A DNA stretch of 33,989 bases from JBFWYO01 sp050186335 (GTDB lineage Bacteria; Pseudomonadota; Alphaproteobacteria; Bin65). This document shows positions 23,059-30,972 of the stretch, piece after piece. The stretch's first letter is position 1, and each line of letters starts with the position of its first letter. A program made the position numbers and the translations under genes. The stretch covers positions 1 to 33,989 of the forward strand of contig JBFWYO010000054.1 in assembly GCA_050186335.1 (NCBI GenBank), written 5' to 3'. The notes beneath the pieces were generated by a model. It worked only from the letters and a program-made list of their open reading frames with translations, ran no database searches and was not told where the DNA came from.

Positions 23059-24144
23059 CTAGGTCGAGATCGCGACCTTCGCGACGCCCTTGTGTACGCG
23101 CTGCGCCTCCGGGTCGAGGCGCGCGCCGCCCGGCACGCCCTTGGTGGTGGAGTATTCGAAGTGCAACGCGCGTTCCGGGTTCCGCCGCACGTAAATCGCG
23201 CGCGCAGCCACCGCGGCTTCGGCAAAGCCTTGCAGAATGAGCTTCTGCTTGCCCGGATACGCGGTGATATCGCCGATCGCATAGATATCCGCAACCGACG
23301 TGCCGCCGGTGCCGGGATCGATCACGATATGCTGATGATCGAGATTCAGTCCCCACTCGGCGATCGGGCCGAGATTCATCGACAGGCCGAAGAACGGCAG
23401 CAACACATCAGCGTCGAGGGCGCGCTTCTTGCCTTCCAGATCCGCCACGATGACCCGCCGCAACTGCCCGCCCTCGCCTTCGAGCCCGTGCAGCTGGCAC
23501 GGCGTGACCAGCTCGATGCGGCCGGCTTCGGCGAGGCGCTTCAGGCGACTTGCCGATTCTGGGGCGGCGCGGAAATTCGCGCGCCGATGCACCAGCATCA
23601 CACGCGCCGCGATCTCGGCCAGCGAAATCGCCCAATCGACCGCCGAATCGCCGCCGCCGGCAATCACGATCCGCTTGCCGCGCAGCACCGCGCGTTCGGT
23701 CACCATGTAGAAGATGCTGGTACCTTCGTAGGATTCGATGCCCGGCAAGGGCGGCCGGTTGGGTCCGAAGGCACCGGCCCCCGCGGCGATGATGACGGCG
23801 CCGGCTTCGATCGCAGCACCGGTCGACGTCAGCAGACGGAAGCCGCCGTTGGCCGAGCGCTGGAGCGTTTCGACGCGCTGGTTCAAATGATAGACCGGGT
23901 CGAACGGCGCGGCCTGCTGCCGGAGCCGCTCGATCAGATCGCCGGCTTCGATCATCGGAAACGCCGGAATGTCGTAGATCGGCTTTTCCGGATAGAGCGC
24001 GATGCACTGGCCGCCCGCGGTAGCCAGCGCGTCGATCACATGGCAGCGCAACTCCAGCATGCCACACGCGAAGATCGCGAACAGGCCCACGGGCCCCGCG
24101 CCGATGATCGCAACGTCGGCCTTGTGCGTCGGCGTGTGGTTCAT
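23059..24144 (-). CDS. Ferredoxin-NADP reductase, TrxR-like type
   Basis: A 361-residue FAD flavoprotein of the thioredoxin-reductase-like FNR group. It has the FAD motif GAGPVGLFA (15-23), the GGQCIALYPEKPIYDIP stretch (44-60) and the NADP Rossmann motif AGGGDSAVDWA near 164-174. It lacks a CxxC redox pair of true thioredoxin reductases, which marks it as FNR. It is the last gene of the six-gene minus operon, 23 bases after the CoA ligase, and most likely reduces the [2Fe-2S] ferredoxin at 28.5 kb with NADPH for the diiron oxygenase. It converges on gntR with 15 bases between stops. Confidence 0.9.
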   Translation of the reverse strand: MNHTPTHKADVAIIGAGPVGLFAIFACGMLELRCHVIDALATAGGQCIALYPEKPIYDIPAFPMIEAGDLIERLRQQAAPFDPVYHLNQRVETLQRSANGGFRLLTSTGAAIEAGAVIIAAGAGAFGPNRPPLPGIESYEGTSIFYMVTERAVLRGKRIVIAGGGDSAVDWAISLAEIAARVMLVHRRANFRAAPESASRLKRLAEAGRIELVTPCQLHGLEGEGGQLRRVIVADLEGKKRALDADVLLPFFGLSMNLGPIAEWGLNLDHQHIVIDPGTGGTSVADIYAIGDITAYPGKQKLILQGFAEAAVAARAIYVRRNPERALHFEYSTTKGVPGGARLDPEAQRVHKGVAKVAIST

Positions 24145-24167
24145 CTGCGACTATCCAATCGGCGGCT

Positions 24168-25814
24168 CTACACCAACGCGCCTTCGGCCTTGAGCTTGTC
24201 GGTGACCAGTTCGGTCAGTTTGTTCTTCATCACCTTGCCGCCGGCCGAACGCGGAAAATCCGCGACGATCTCGAGGCGTTCGGGCATCTGCCAGGTCGGC
24301 GCCCTGCGCTCGCGCAGGAACCGGATCATCTCGTCGAAACTGAGCTTGGCGCCGGGCTTGAGCAGCACGAACGCGCAGGCCCGTTCGCCCATGACCCGAT
24401 CGGGCATGGCGACCACGGCGACTTCCGTGACCGACGGATGCGTGATGACCATTTCCTCGATCAGGCGCGGGCTGATGTTGCGGCCGCCGCGAATGATCAT
24501 GTCTTTCACGCGGCCGATGATCTTGACGTAACCCTCGGCGTCGAAGGTGCCCAGATCGCCGCTCTTATAAAACCGGTCGGCGGTGAAGACGCTTCGCGTG
24601 GCCTGCGGGTCGTTCAGATAGCCGTAGGATTTATCCGGCGTGCGCCAATAGATTTCGCCCGGCTCCCCGGCCGGGACCGGCTTGCCGTTGGCGTCCATCA
24701 GCACGACTTCGCGGCCCTGCAGCGGCTTGCCGACGGTGGTCAGGCGTTTTTCCTGCGGATCGTCATAATCGGTCGAACACGCCACGCCGCCGTCGGTGGC
24801 GCCGTAGATCACGTAGATCCGGCACTGCATGGCGTCTTCGACCTTGCGGCCGATTTCATACGGAAGCGGCGCGCCGGCATTCGAGAACAGTCGGAACGCC
24901 GCAAAATCCGCCGGCTTGCGCTTTTCCAGCTCCGGCAGCATTTGCGTGAGCTGCGCCGGAACCGCGGTCGCGTATGTGCAGCGGTGCTTTAGTATTAATT
25001 CGACCGCTTCGGCAGGCTCGCCCCAGCGTTCGAGGATGATCGTGGTGGCGCCGTTCAGCAACGGCGACAGGATCGGATAGACGTAACCGATGGCGCCGGT
25101 ACCGGCGGGGGCCAATGCCGCCGCAATGTCTTCCGAGGTCAATCGAATGCCGTGCCAGAACGGAATCAACAGCGCCAGCAGATCGTTGCTCGAGAATACG
25201 CTGATCTTCGGCATGCTGGTGGTGCCCGAGGACAGCATCAGGCAGGCCGGCGCATCCGGATCAGGCCGGTATTTTTGCAGCGCCGCGTCGTCCAGGTTCG
25301 ACGGCGCCAGCAGATCTTCGAAACGCTCCGTGCCGCCACCAGCGCCGCCGATCGTGAAGATCGTGCGCAAATTCGGCAGCTCGCCGCGCAGGCCGGCCAG
25401 AATGGCCGGGTAATCAATATCGCGATATTTATGCGGCACGATCGTCGCCACCGCCTTGCCCTGCTTGAGCAGATGCGGCAATTCGGCCTGATGCCAGGAA
25501 TCGTGGATCGGCAGGATGACGGCGCCGATCCGATTCGCCGCCAGGTGCATGAGCGGCAGCTCGGCACGGTTCGGCAATTGCACCGCGATCACGTCGCCGG
25601 CCTTGAACCCTTTGGCGATCAGGTTGCCGGCGATATTGCGCGTATAGGCCAGCAATTCGCCGTACGTGTATTGCCGCTGCGAGTCGATGGCGGCGACCTT
25701 ATCGAGCCGGGTCTTGGTCTGCGCCTCGAATTGTTCGAAAATCGTTATGTCCCGCCACAGGCCGATGCGCCGATAGCGCTGCCCCTCGTCGGGCGCGGTC
25801 AACAGCAGATCCAT
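24168..25814 (-). CDS. AMP-forming acyl/aryl-CoA ligase (EntE/DhbE-like branch)
   Basis: A 548-residue adenylate-forming enzyme that would activate a carboxylic acid to its CoA thioester. Motifs: LMLSSGTTSMPKIS (ATP-binding P-loop), GRVKDMIIRGGRNISP (hinge), and the C-terminal catalytic lysine in SAGGKVMKN. The A5 motif reads YGATDGG in place of the usual YGxTE, with aspartate for glutamate. The N-terminus (RYRRIGLWRDITIFEQFE) resembles 2,3-dihydroxybenzoate-AMP ligases, hinting at an aryl or cyclic acid. ATG 25814 follows GGGAGGAG closely. Its place in the operon suggests it acts first on the imported substrate. Confidence 0.9.
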   Translation of the reverse strand: MDLLLTAPDEGQRYRRIGLWRDITIFEQFEAQTKTRLDKVAAIDSQRQYTYGELLAYTRNIAGNLIAKGFKAGDVIAVQLPNRAELPLMHLAANRIGAVILPIHDSWHQAELPHLLKQGKAVATIVPHKYRDIDYPAILAGLRGELPNLRTIFTIGGAGGGTERFEDLLAPSNLDDAALQKYRPDPDAPACLMLSSGTTSMPKISVFSSNDLLALLIPFWHGIRLTSEDIAAALAPAGTGAIGYVYPILSPLLNGATTIILERWGEPAEAVELILKHRCTYATAVPAQLTQMLPELEKRKPADFAAFRLFSNAGAPLPYEIGRKVEDAMQCRIYVIYGATDGGVACSTDYDDPQEKRLTTVGKPLQGREVVLMDANGKPVPAGEPGEIYWRTPDKSYGYLNDPQATRSVFTADRFYKSGDLGTFDAEGYVKIIGRVKDMIIRGGRNISPRLIEEMVITHPSVTEVAVVAMPDRVMGERACAFVLLKPGAKLSFDEMIRFLRERRAPTWQMPERLEIVADFPRSAGGKVMKNKLTELVTDKLKAEGALV

Positions 25815-25831
25815 CGAACTCCTCCCTGCAC

Positions 25832-25861
25832 GCCGGGGCATTGTTAGGTCTTTGCCCCGGC
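25832..25861 (-). other. Intercistronic hairpin between the diiron oxygenase and CoA ligase genes
   Basis: Nine-base arms GCCGGGGCA and TGCCCCGGC flank a 12-base loop in the 71-base gap inside the operon. No T-tract follows on the minus strand, so it is more likely an mRNA stability or processing element than a terminator. Confidence 0.45.
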
Positions 25862-25885
25862 CTGTCGTTGAACGATGTTACCGCG

Positions 25886-26626
25886 CTATTGGAATTTGCG
25901 GTTCAGGTCGTTCGGCGGCACCTTGATGCCCAGCTTTTCCAGCAGCGGCACCGTGTCGTCGATGTACTGCTGGCGCAGTTCCGCATTGCCCTTCTTCTGG
26001 ATGCCCCACTTCACGTAGCCTTCGCTGGCTTTCGAGGTCGAGCGGCCGAACATGTCGAGCGCGGCGGGCCACCATTTGTGGATCAGGCGCTGCGCTTCCT
26101 CGAGACCTTCCTTGGTTTTGCACAGCTTGGTCAGATTTTTATACCCGAGTGTGGCGTGGAACTTCTCTTCGGCATGCAATTGAGGCGCTACCGAGCGCAT
26201 CGGTTCGTACGGGACGTCGCCCCAGTTTTCGCCGACATAAACGCCGACGCGGTCGATCAGCGCGTGGTAGTAGCAAACGTCGCACCATGAATCGAACGGG
26301 ATGTTGAACGCGTACTGGTACTTGTCGACCGGCACGTTGACGCTGTCGATACCGAGGCCCTTGAGAATCCGCCAAGTGATTACGCCATGGCCGACTTCCT
26401 GCATCATCAGCAGCGCAAGCTGGGTCTTGGTCTCTTCGTCAGGGCACAGGGTCATGCACCGTTCCCACAGGTAGTTCAGCAGGCTCGTGAAATGCGGGTT
26501 GGTGGAATTTTCGATGTGCTTGGTCAGCACGCGGGTCAGCAAGTTGCGCAATTCCTCCGGCAGATCCGGATCGTCCTGCTTATAGACCCTTTCGGTCAGG
26601 GGTTGTTTCACTGCGACTTGTTCCAT
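25886..26626 (-). CDS. PaaA-like diiron oxygenase (phenylacetyl-CoA epoxidase family), solo subunit
   Basis: A 246-residue four-helix-bundle protein of the PaaA/PaaC family. Both ExxH iron motifs of the catalytic type are present: E77-V-G-H80 in MMQEVGHG and E154-K-F-H157 in AEEKFH. PaaC-type structural subunits usually lose these, so this is a PaaA-like catalytic subunit despite its PaaC-like short length. PaaA normally needs PaaB, PaaC and the PaaE reductase, none of which is in the operon; a separate ferredoxin and FNR are present instead. AAGGAG precedes ATG 26626. It lies between the crotonase and CoA-ligase genes, so it probably oxygenates a CoA thioester. The exact reaction is unknown. 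Confidence 0.85.
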   Translation of the reverse strand: MEQVAVKQPLTERVYKQDDPDLPEELRNLLTRVLTKHIENSTNPHFTSLLNYLWERCMTLCPDEETKTQLALLMMQEVGHGVITWRILKGLGIDSVNVPVDKYQYAFNIPFDSWCDVCYYHALIDRVGVYVGENWGDVPYEPMRSVAPQLHAEEKFHATLGYKNLTKLCKTKEGLEEAQRLIHKWWPAALDMFGRSTSKASEGYVKWGIQKKGNAELRQQYIDDTVPLLEKLGIKVPPNDLNRKFQ

Positions 26627-26672
26627 AACGGTCTCCTTTGCGTTGAAACGGGCGGCCGGGTTCGCTCGAGGC

Positions 26673-27509
26673 TTAGGCTTCTGTCCAGCGCGGCTTGCGC
26701 TTTTCGACGAAGGCTTGAACGCCTTCGGCATGATCCGGGGATTTCTTGAGCACGCTTTGGCCGAGCCGCTCGAAGCGGCGGCCGGTTTCCAGTTCCACGT
26801 CGGCACAGGCGTTGAGCACCAGCTTGGCGACGCCGAGCGCCTGCGGCGCCTTCTCGGCAAGCTGAACCGAGAGCTGCAGCGCGTGTTCGTAGGCCTGGCC
26901 GGCATCGACCAGGCGCGTGACGAGGCCCAGCGCATGCGCGCGCTCGGCCGGCATCATGCCTTCGAGCATGAGGATTTCCTTGGCTTTGGCGACGCCGACC
27001 AGACGCACCAGACGCGAGCAGCCGCCCGAGCCGGGAATCAGGCCGACATTCATTTCCGGCAGGCCGAGCCGCGCGGCGCGGCCGACAACGCGAAAATCGC
27101 AGCTCAGCGCCAGTTCGAATCCGCCGCCCGCCGCCACCCCTTCGATCGCGGCGATGACCGGGATCTCGAGCGCTTCGATGCCGTCGAGGGCGTCGTGAAA
27201 CTGGCGTGCGATGGCGCGAAACTTCTTGGTCGAGATCGCCGACAGATCGCCCATGCCGCACACGTCTTCGCCGGCGGAGAACGCCCGCTCGTTGCCGCAG
27301 ACAATCGCCACGCGCGCATCCGACAGCGCGAGCTCGTCGACCGCGGCAGCCATTTCATGGCGCATCGGTTCGTGCCAGGAGTTGAGGCGATCCGGGCGAT
27401 CGAGTTTGAGCACGCGAATGCCGGGACGCGGCTCGAAAATCTTGACGAACTCGCCCCGCACAGCGGGATCGCCGGTCGTCTGAGTGCCGAAATCGCGCTC
27501 CGCGTGCAT
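26673..27509 (-). CDS. Enoyl-CoA hydratase/isomerase (crotonase family)
   Basis: A 278-residue crotonase-fold enzyme. The oxyanion-hole region AFSAGEDVCGM is near residue 76. Both catalytic glutamates of hydratases are in place: one in GGGFELALSCD and one in LGLPEMNVGLIPGSGG. The C-terminal KRKPRW is typical of the family. It follows the MaoC gene by six bases, so translation may be coupled. In PaaABC(D)E-type pathways a crotonase (PaaG) isomerises the epoxide to an oxepin and another (PaaZ/PaaF) acts later; this protein could fill such a role, or act as a plain hydratase. Confidence 0.9.
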   Translation of the reverse strand: MHAERDFGTQTTGDPAVRGEFVKIFEPRPGIRVLKLDRPDRLNSWHEPMRHEMAAAVDELALSDARVAIVCGNERAFSAGEDVCGMGDLSAISTKKFRAIARQFHDALDGIEALEIPVIAAIEGVAAGGGFELALSCDFRVVGRAARLGLPEMNVGLIPGSGGCSRLVRLVGVAKAKEILMLEGMMPAERAHALGLVTRLVDAGQAYEHALQLSVQLAEKAPQALGVAKLVLNACADVELETGRRFERLGQSVLKKSPDHAEGVQAFVEKRKPRWTEA

Positions 27510-27515
27510 TGTCGC

Positions 27516-27857
27516 CTACCCGCGTTTCGTGTAACGGCCGGCGAGCGCTTCCGTCTCGCCGGCCAGCAGGGTGACCTCACCGTCGGCCGTGCGAGCGATT
27601 CTCAGCTTCGCGCCGGGCACCACGGGCGCCTTGAGGCGAACCTGAAACCCGGAAAGGCTGTTGAGGCCTTCAGATGCGATTAATGCATCGAGCGCGAACA
27701 GCATGGTCAACGGGCCGTGGGCGACGACGCTGGGCAATCCCGCCTTTTGGGCGAACGCATCGTCGTAATGGATCGGATTGAAATCCTGGATCACGCCGGC
27801 ATAGCGCACGATCTTTTCGCGCGTCATTTCTCCGATCGTTTTGGGTTCGATGGACAT
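27516..27857 (-). CDS. MaoC-like (R)-specific hot-dog dehydratase
   Basis: A 113-residue single hot-dog domain. The catalytic hydratase-2 motif is complete: D25-F-N27-P-I-H30, followed by the GLPSVVAHGPLTM stretch. It is shorter than typical 130-150-residue MaoC proteins. Directly upstream in the operon, 33 bases away, is another hot-dog protein that lacks the Asp-His pair; such split pairs form heterodimers (HadAB, ChsH1/ChsH2). Hydration or dehydration of an unsaturated or hydroxyacyl-CoA is the expected reaction. A moderate AGGGAA site lies upstream of ATG 27857. Confidence 0.85.
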   Translation of the reverse strand: MSIEPKTIGEMTREKIVRYAGVIQDFNPIHYDDAFAQKAGLPSVVAHGPLTMLFALDALIASEGLNSLSGFQVRLKAPVVPGAKLRIARTADGEVTLLAGETEALAGRYTKRG

Positions 27858-27890
27858 GGCGTGTTCTTCCCTCGCGATGGTCGAAATGTT

Positions 27891-28283
27891 TCAGGCGCGG
27901 AGCGCGCGTTCGATGAAGGTGGTGCGTTGGGTCTGCACCAGTTCGCCCTTCGGCGTCGTGAAACGGGTTTCGACCACGCCGATTTCGGTGCCGTTCTTTT
28001 CCGTGTGTTCGGCGAGCCGGAGCTCGGCTTTGAGCGGCTCGTCGGGAACGAACGGACGTGTCCATGAAATTTCGTGGCCGCCCAACAGCGCGCGGCGCAA
28101 GTCGAGGCCGACGGCCTCGACGAATTTCTGCGAGCCGGCCACGGTGGGGCCGAAGAACAGGCTGACGGAAGCGGTCTGTTTCGACGTGGGTGTGCTAAGG
28201 ATTGCCGCCAATTCAGCCAGCTTGACGGCGTCGGCCCGCACATCGACGGCCATGAGGATTTGGCCCTTTCGCTCGCTTTTCAC
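27891..28283 (-). CDS. FAS1-like dehydratase domain protein (non-catalytic MaoC partner)
   Basis: A 130-residue hot-dog protein of the MaoC N-terminal-like (FAS1-like dehydratase) family, first gene of the operon. The GTG start at 28283 is placed by GGAGGG five to six bases upstream. It has the typical HEISWTRPFVPDEPL stretch (about 70-84) and FIER near the end, but no DxNPxH motif. It probably serves as the substrate-binding half of a heterodimer with the next gene product. The promoter upstream carries the TetR-type operator. An internal ATG at 28253 is a weaker alternative start. Confidence 0.8.
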   Translation of the reverse strand: MKSERKGQILMAVDVRADAVKLAELAAILSTPTSKQTASVSLFFGPTVAGSQKFVEAVGLDLRRALLGGHEISWTRPFVPDEPLKAELRLAEHTEKNGTEIGVVETRFTTPKGELVQTQRTTFIERALRA

Positions 28284-28314
28284 AGTTTCCCTCCGTTTGA
28301 CGGCGCGCTTTCTA

Positions 28315-28356
28315 AGATACCGGACGTATGGTATCTTTTAGCCTCTACGCTGTCAA
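28315..28356 (-). promoter_or_regulatory. TetR-type operator and promoter of the catabolic operon
   Basis: The palindrome AGATACC-N8-GGTATCT spans 28315-28336. On the minus strand a perfect -35 TTGACA (28356-28351), a 17-base spacer and a -10 TACCAT (28333-28328) can be read, with the -10 lying inside the palindrome. A bound repressor would block this promoter. A near-identical arrangement precedes the binding-protein gene at 30867-30908. The same site lies in the ferredoxin upstream region and may control that gene too. Confidence 0.75.
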
Positions 28357-28507
28357 CGAATCGTTCGCCCGCCGCAGAACTATAGGATTCTCAAGGGTTC
28401 CGACTGGCGGCCCGGTTCACGCGCAAGCCGCAGTAGGGGCGCCGGACGAACCCCGTATGCCGGCATGCCGACTCAAGCCGCCGCTTCGCCCGGACAAAGG
28501 ACCGACG

Positions 28508-28834
28508 ATGCCAACAATCGTATTTGTGAACCGGGACGGGCAGCGGCGCGCGGTCGACGCGCCGGTCGGCCTGACCGTGCTCGAAGTCGCGCGCAAGTAC
28601 GACATCGAAATACCCGGCACATGCGGCGGCGCTCTGTCGTGCGGCACCTGCCATGTGATCGTCGCCGCCGAGCAGTTCGCCAAGGTCGGCGCGCCGCAAG
28701 AGGACGAGGACGAGGTGCTGGATTTGACCTTCGGCATCACACCTACGTCGCGCCTCGGCTGCCAGATCGTCATTTCCGAAGCGCTCGACGGGCTGGTCCT
28801 GACACTTCCGCCGCATTTCGGCGGCATGGTTTGA
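28508..28834 (+). CDS. [2Fe-2S] ferredoxin, adrenodoxin type
   Basis: A 108-residue soluble electron carrier. The four cluster ligands are C39, C45, C48 and C85 in the adrenodoxin/putidaredoxin pattern C-x5-C-x2-C-x36-C. The acidic EDEDEVLDL helix (about 65-73) is the usual reductase docking surface. AAAGGA lies seven bases before ATG 28508. It is divergent from the catabolic operon, whose last gene is an FNR, and is followed by the TetR gene. It most likely carries electrons from that FNR to the PaaA-like oxygenase, and perhaps to the reductase-less Rieske oxygenase (inference). Confidence 0.92.
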   Translation: MPTIVFVNRDGQRRAVDAPVGLTVLEVARKYDIEIPGTCGGALSCGTCHVIVAAEQFAKVGAPQEDEDEVLDLTFGITPTSRLGCQIVISEALDGLVLTLPPHFGGMV

Positions 28835-28869
28835 CGCCGACGTTTGGCATATAAGAATTGCCGGCATAA

Positions 28870-29532
28870 ATGGGATCTCGCTTCAAGATCATGGACTCGA
28901 CGAATTCACGCCCGACGACGAAACGCGAACAGCGCACCGCGAGCGTCGATCGCATTCTGGATGCCGCGCTGAACCTGATCGTATCGAACGGCTACCACGC
29001 CACCACGGTCGACCAGATCGCGCAGAAGGCGGGCCTGACCAAGGGCGGCGTCTACAATTATTTTCAATCCAAGAGCGACATGCTCCTGGCCTTGCTGACC
29101 GAGATCGAGGGTCTCATCGTCGACAGCATGATCGAGCGCGTCGCCGAAGCCACGGCGTCGAGCCAGGACAAGCTGGTTACCGCAATTCACACGCAGGGCG
29201 TGCTGGCGGCCAACAAGGCGAAGTATCTGCTTTTGTTCATTCTGGTGCTGATGGAGTTTTCCGGCACCGGCGATCCGATCGAACAGCGCGTCCGCGCTAT
29301 CTACAAAAGATTCATCGATACGATCGAAGGCATTGTCGAGACGGGCAAACGCGCCGGCGAGTTCCGCGCGGATCTGAACACCAAGGAACTGGCCGCGGTC
29401 ATCCTAGCGCTCGAGCACGGCACGTTGCTGGAATGGTATTGCCGCGCGGGCGAATTGAACGGCAAGGAGTTGGTGCGCGCGGCCCGCACGGTGCTGCTGA
29501 ACGGCATTACCAAGGATCGAGCCACCGAATAG
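28870..29532 (+). CDS. TetR-family transcriptional regulator
   Basis: A 220-residue repressor-type protein. The N-terminal helix-turn-helix is at about residues 30-75 (TTVDQIAQKAGLTKGGVYNYF within it); the rest is the helical ligand-binding and dimerisation domain. An ATG at 28891 gives a protein seven residues shorter, and neither start has a clear ribosome site. It sits 35 bases after the ferredoxin gene and is probably co-transcribed. The two matching 22-bp palindromes at 28315 and 30867 flank this gene and are its likely operators; the inducer would be a CoA-ester or pathway acid (inference). Confidence 0.9.
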   Translation: MGSRFKIMDSTNSRPTTKREQRTASVDRILDAALNLIVSNGYHATTVDQIAQKAGLTKGGVYNYFQSKSDMLLALLTEIEGLIVDSMIERVAEATASSQDKLVTAIHTQGVLAANKAKYLLLFILVLMEFSGTGDPIEQRVRAIYKRFIDTIEGIVETGKRAGEFRADLNTKELAAVILALEHGTLLEWYCRAGELNGKELVRAARTVLLNGITKDRATE

Positions 29533-29560
29533 AGCGCGCGACCGGTTCGACACAAAGCAA

Positions 29561-29584
29561 AGAGGGCGCCCGCGGGCGCCCTCT
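29561..29584 (-). terminator. Perfect 24-base palindromic terminator between tetR and the binding-protein gene
   Basis: The arms AGAGGGCGCCCG and CGGGCGCCCTCT are exactly complementary (24 bases). On the minus strand the stem is followed by TTGCTTTGTG, which suits termination of the binding-protein gene; on the plus strand it could also stop tetR transcription. Confidence 0.8.
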
Positions 29585-29609
29585 GGCGTATCGAAGCCGG
29601 CCGAATGCC

Positions 29610-30782
29610 TCAGTAAGGCATCTTGCAGCGCGTGTAGAAAGAATCCTTGCGCATTTCATAGACCACGCCATTGGTTTGGATATCCGGCTTGCCGTCCTTG
29701 ATCACGGCCGTCTGCTTGTACCAGTTCTGGATCGGCAGTTGGTTGACGTTGAAGGTAACCGTTCCGCGCGTCCACTCGAACTTGGGCGTGCGCATGGCCA
29801 AGATCATTTCCTTCATCTTCGACAAATCGCCCTTGACCGCCTTGACGGCGTAATCGATCAGCAAGGCGGCATCGTAGGCTTGCGCGCCGTACTGCGAAGG
29901 CGGCCGCTTGTGCTTGGAGATGTAGTCTTTGACGAATTTGGCGCCGACCGCACCGGTGGTCTGGTGATTGAACGGCGTCGGCCAGTATGTGCCGACCGCG
30001 GCTTCGCCCATGGCACCCAGCGAGACGAAATCCACCGTAGAGACGGTGTAAAGCTTGATTTCGTTCTTCAGGCCGGACGTTTGCCACTGCTTGAAGAAGG
30101 CAACGCCCATGCCGCCCGGTGCGAAGACAAGCAGCGCTTGCGGCTTCTTGGCGCGGGCCTCGGACAGTTCGGCCTGATAGTCCGAGTTGTTCATCTTGAA
30201 GTAGATCTCGCCGAGCACTTCGCCTTTGAAGGTGCGCTTAAAGCCGGAGACGATGTCCTTACCGGCCTGATAGTTCGGCACCAGAATGAATACGTTCTTG
30301 ATGCCGTCGAGATTGGCCATCTCGCCGGTGGCTTCGGACCATTGCTCGTTGCTCGACGAGGTCGAGAAATGCTGGGGATGGCATTGTTCGGCCGCGATCG
30401 GCGTGGCCCCGGCGTTCGGATTGATCAGAATCTTGCCGGCCTGGAAGATCGGATCCTTGATCGCCAGCAACACGTTCGACCAGATCACGCCGACCACGAA
30501 GTCGACCTTGTCCTGCTTGAGCCATTTGTCGACGACCGTCAGGGCGACTTCCGGCTTGGTCAGATCGTCGCCGACCAAGACCGTGGGCTTGAGGCCGCCC
30601 AGTTTGCCGCCCAGATGTTCGAGCGCGATGTCCCAAGAATTTTTCATATCGGTCCCGACCGCGGCGCCGGGCCCGGTAAATGTATTGAGAAAGCCGATCT
30701 TGATCTCGGTCTCGGCTTGAGCGGCGCCCCCCGCCAGGCAAAGCACGGCAGCACTCGCAATCGCGGCAAGACGTCGTTTCAT
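29610..30782 (-). CDS. Branched-chain-amino-acid-type ABC transporter substrate-binding protein (LivJ-like)
   Basis: A 390-residue periplasmic binding protein. Residues 1-23 form a signal peptide (two arginines, hydrophobic core, AQA cleavage). The mature part starts ETEIKIGFLNTFTGPGAAVG, the typical peripheral-binding-protein type 1 opening. Such proteins in catabolic islands often bind aromatic or other organic acids and not amino acids. GGGAGG precedes ATG 30782. The promoter carries the same TetR-type palindrome as the catabolic operon, so the ligand is probably that operon's substrate. The permease genes are not in the window; a livF remnant is at the right edge. Confidence 0.9.
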   Translation of the reverse strand: MKRRLAAIASAAVLCLAGGAAQAETEIKIGFLNTFTGPGAAVGTDMKNSWDIALEHLGGKLGGLKPTVLVGDDLTKPEVALTVVDKWLKQDKVDFVVGVIWSNVLLAIKDPIFQAGKILINPNAGATPIAAEQCHPQHFSTSSSNEQWSEATGEMANLDGIKNVFILVPNYQAGKDIVSGFKRTFKGEVLGEIYFKMNNSDYQAELSEARAKKPQALLVFAPGGMGVAFFKQWQTSGLKNEIKLYTVSTVDFVSLGAMGEAAVGTYWPTPFNHQTTGAVGAKFVKDYISKHKRPPSQYGAQAYDAALLIDYAVKAVKGDLSKMKEMILAMRTPKFEWTRGTVTFNVNQLPIQNWYKQTAVIKDGKPDIQTNGVVYEMRKDSFYTRCKMPY

Positions 30783-30866
30783 GGAATCCTCCCTGTAGCG
30801 TCTTCGTCGGCGTCGAAGCCGGTTGGATTCCGGCTTTCATTCAATAAGTTAGCGGAGTTTCATGTA

Positions 30867-30908
30867 AGATACCGGACGTACGGTATCTAATTGAGCAGCC
30901 GGTGTCAA
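30867..30908 (-). promoter_or_regulatory. TetR-type operator and promoter of the binding-protein gene
   Basis: The palindrome AGATACCG-N6-CGGTATCT spans 30867-30888, differing from the 28315 copy at one base. On the minus strand TTGACA (30908-30903), 17 bases and TACCGT (30885-30880) form a promoter with the same geometry as the catabolic operon, the -10 again inside the palindrome. Confidence 0.75.
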
Positions 30909-30972
30909 CGTCCCCGCACGAGACGCGCGGCGCGATCGGCTTCAAGACCACAATTTCGGCATGATTTTTTCG

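Noticed and set aside
23092..24531. A 479-codon plus-strand open frame
   Set aside because: Antisense to the FNR and CoA-ligase genes, with no recognisable motif and no ribosome site.
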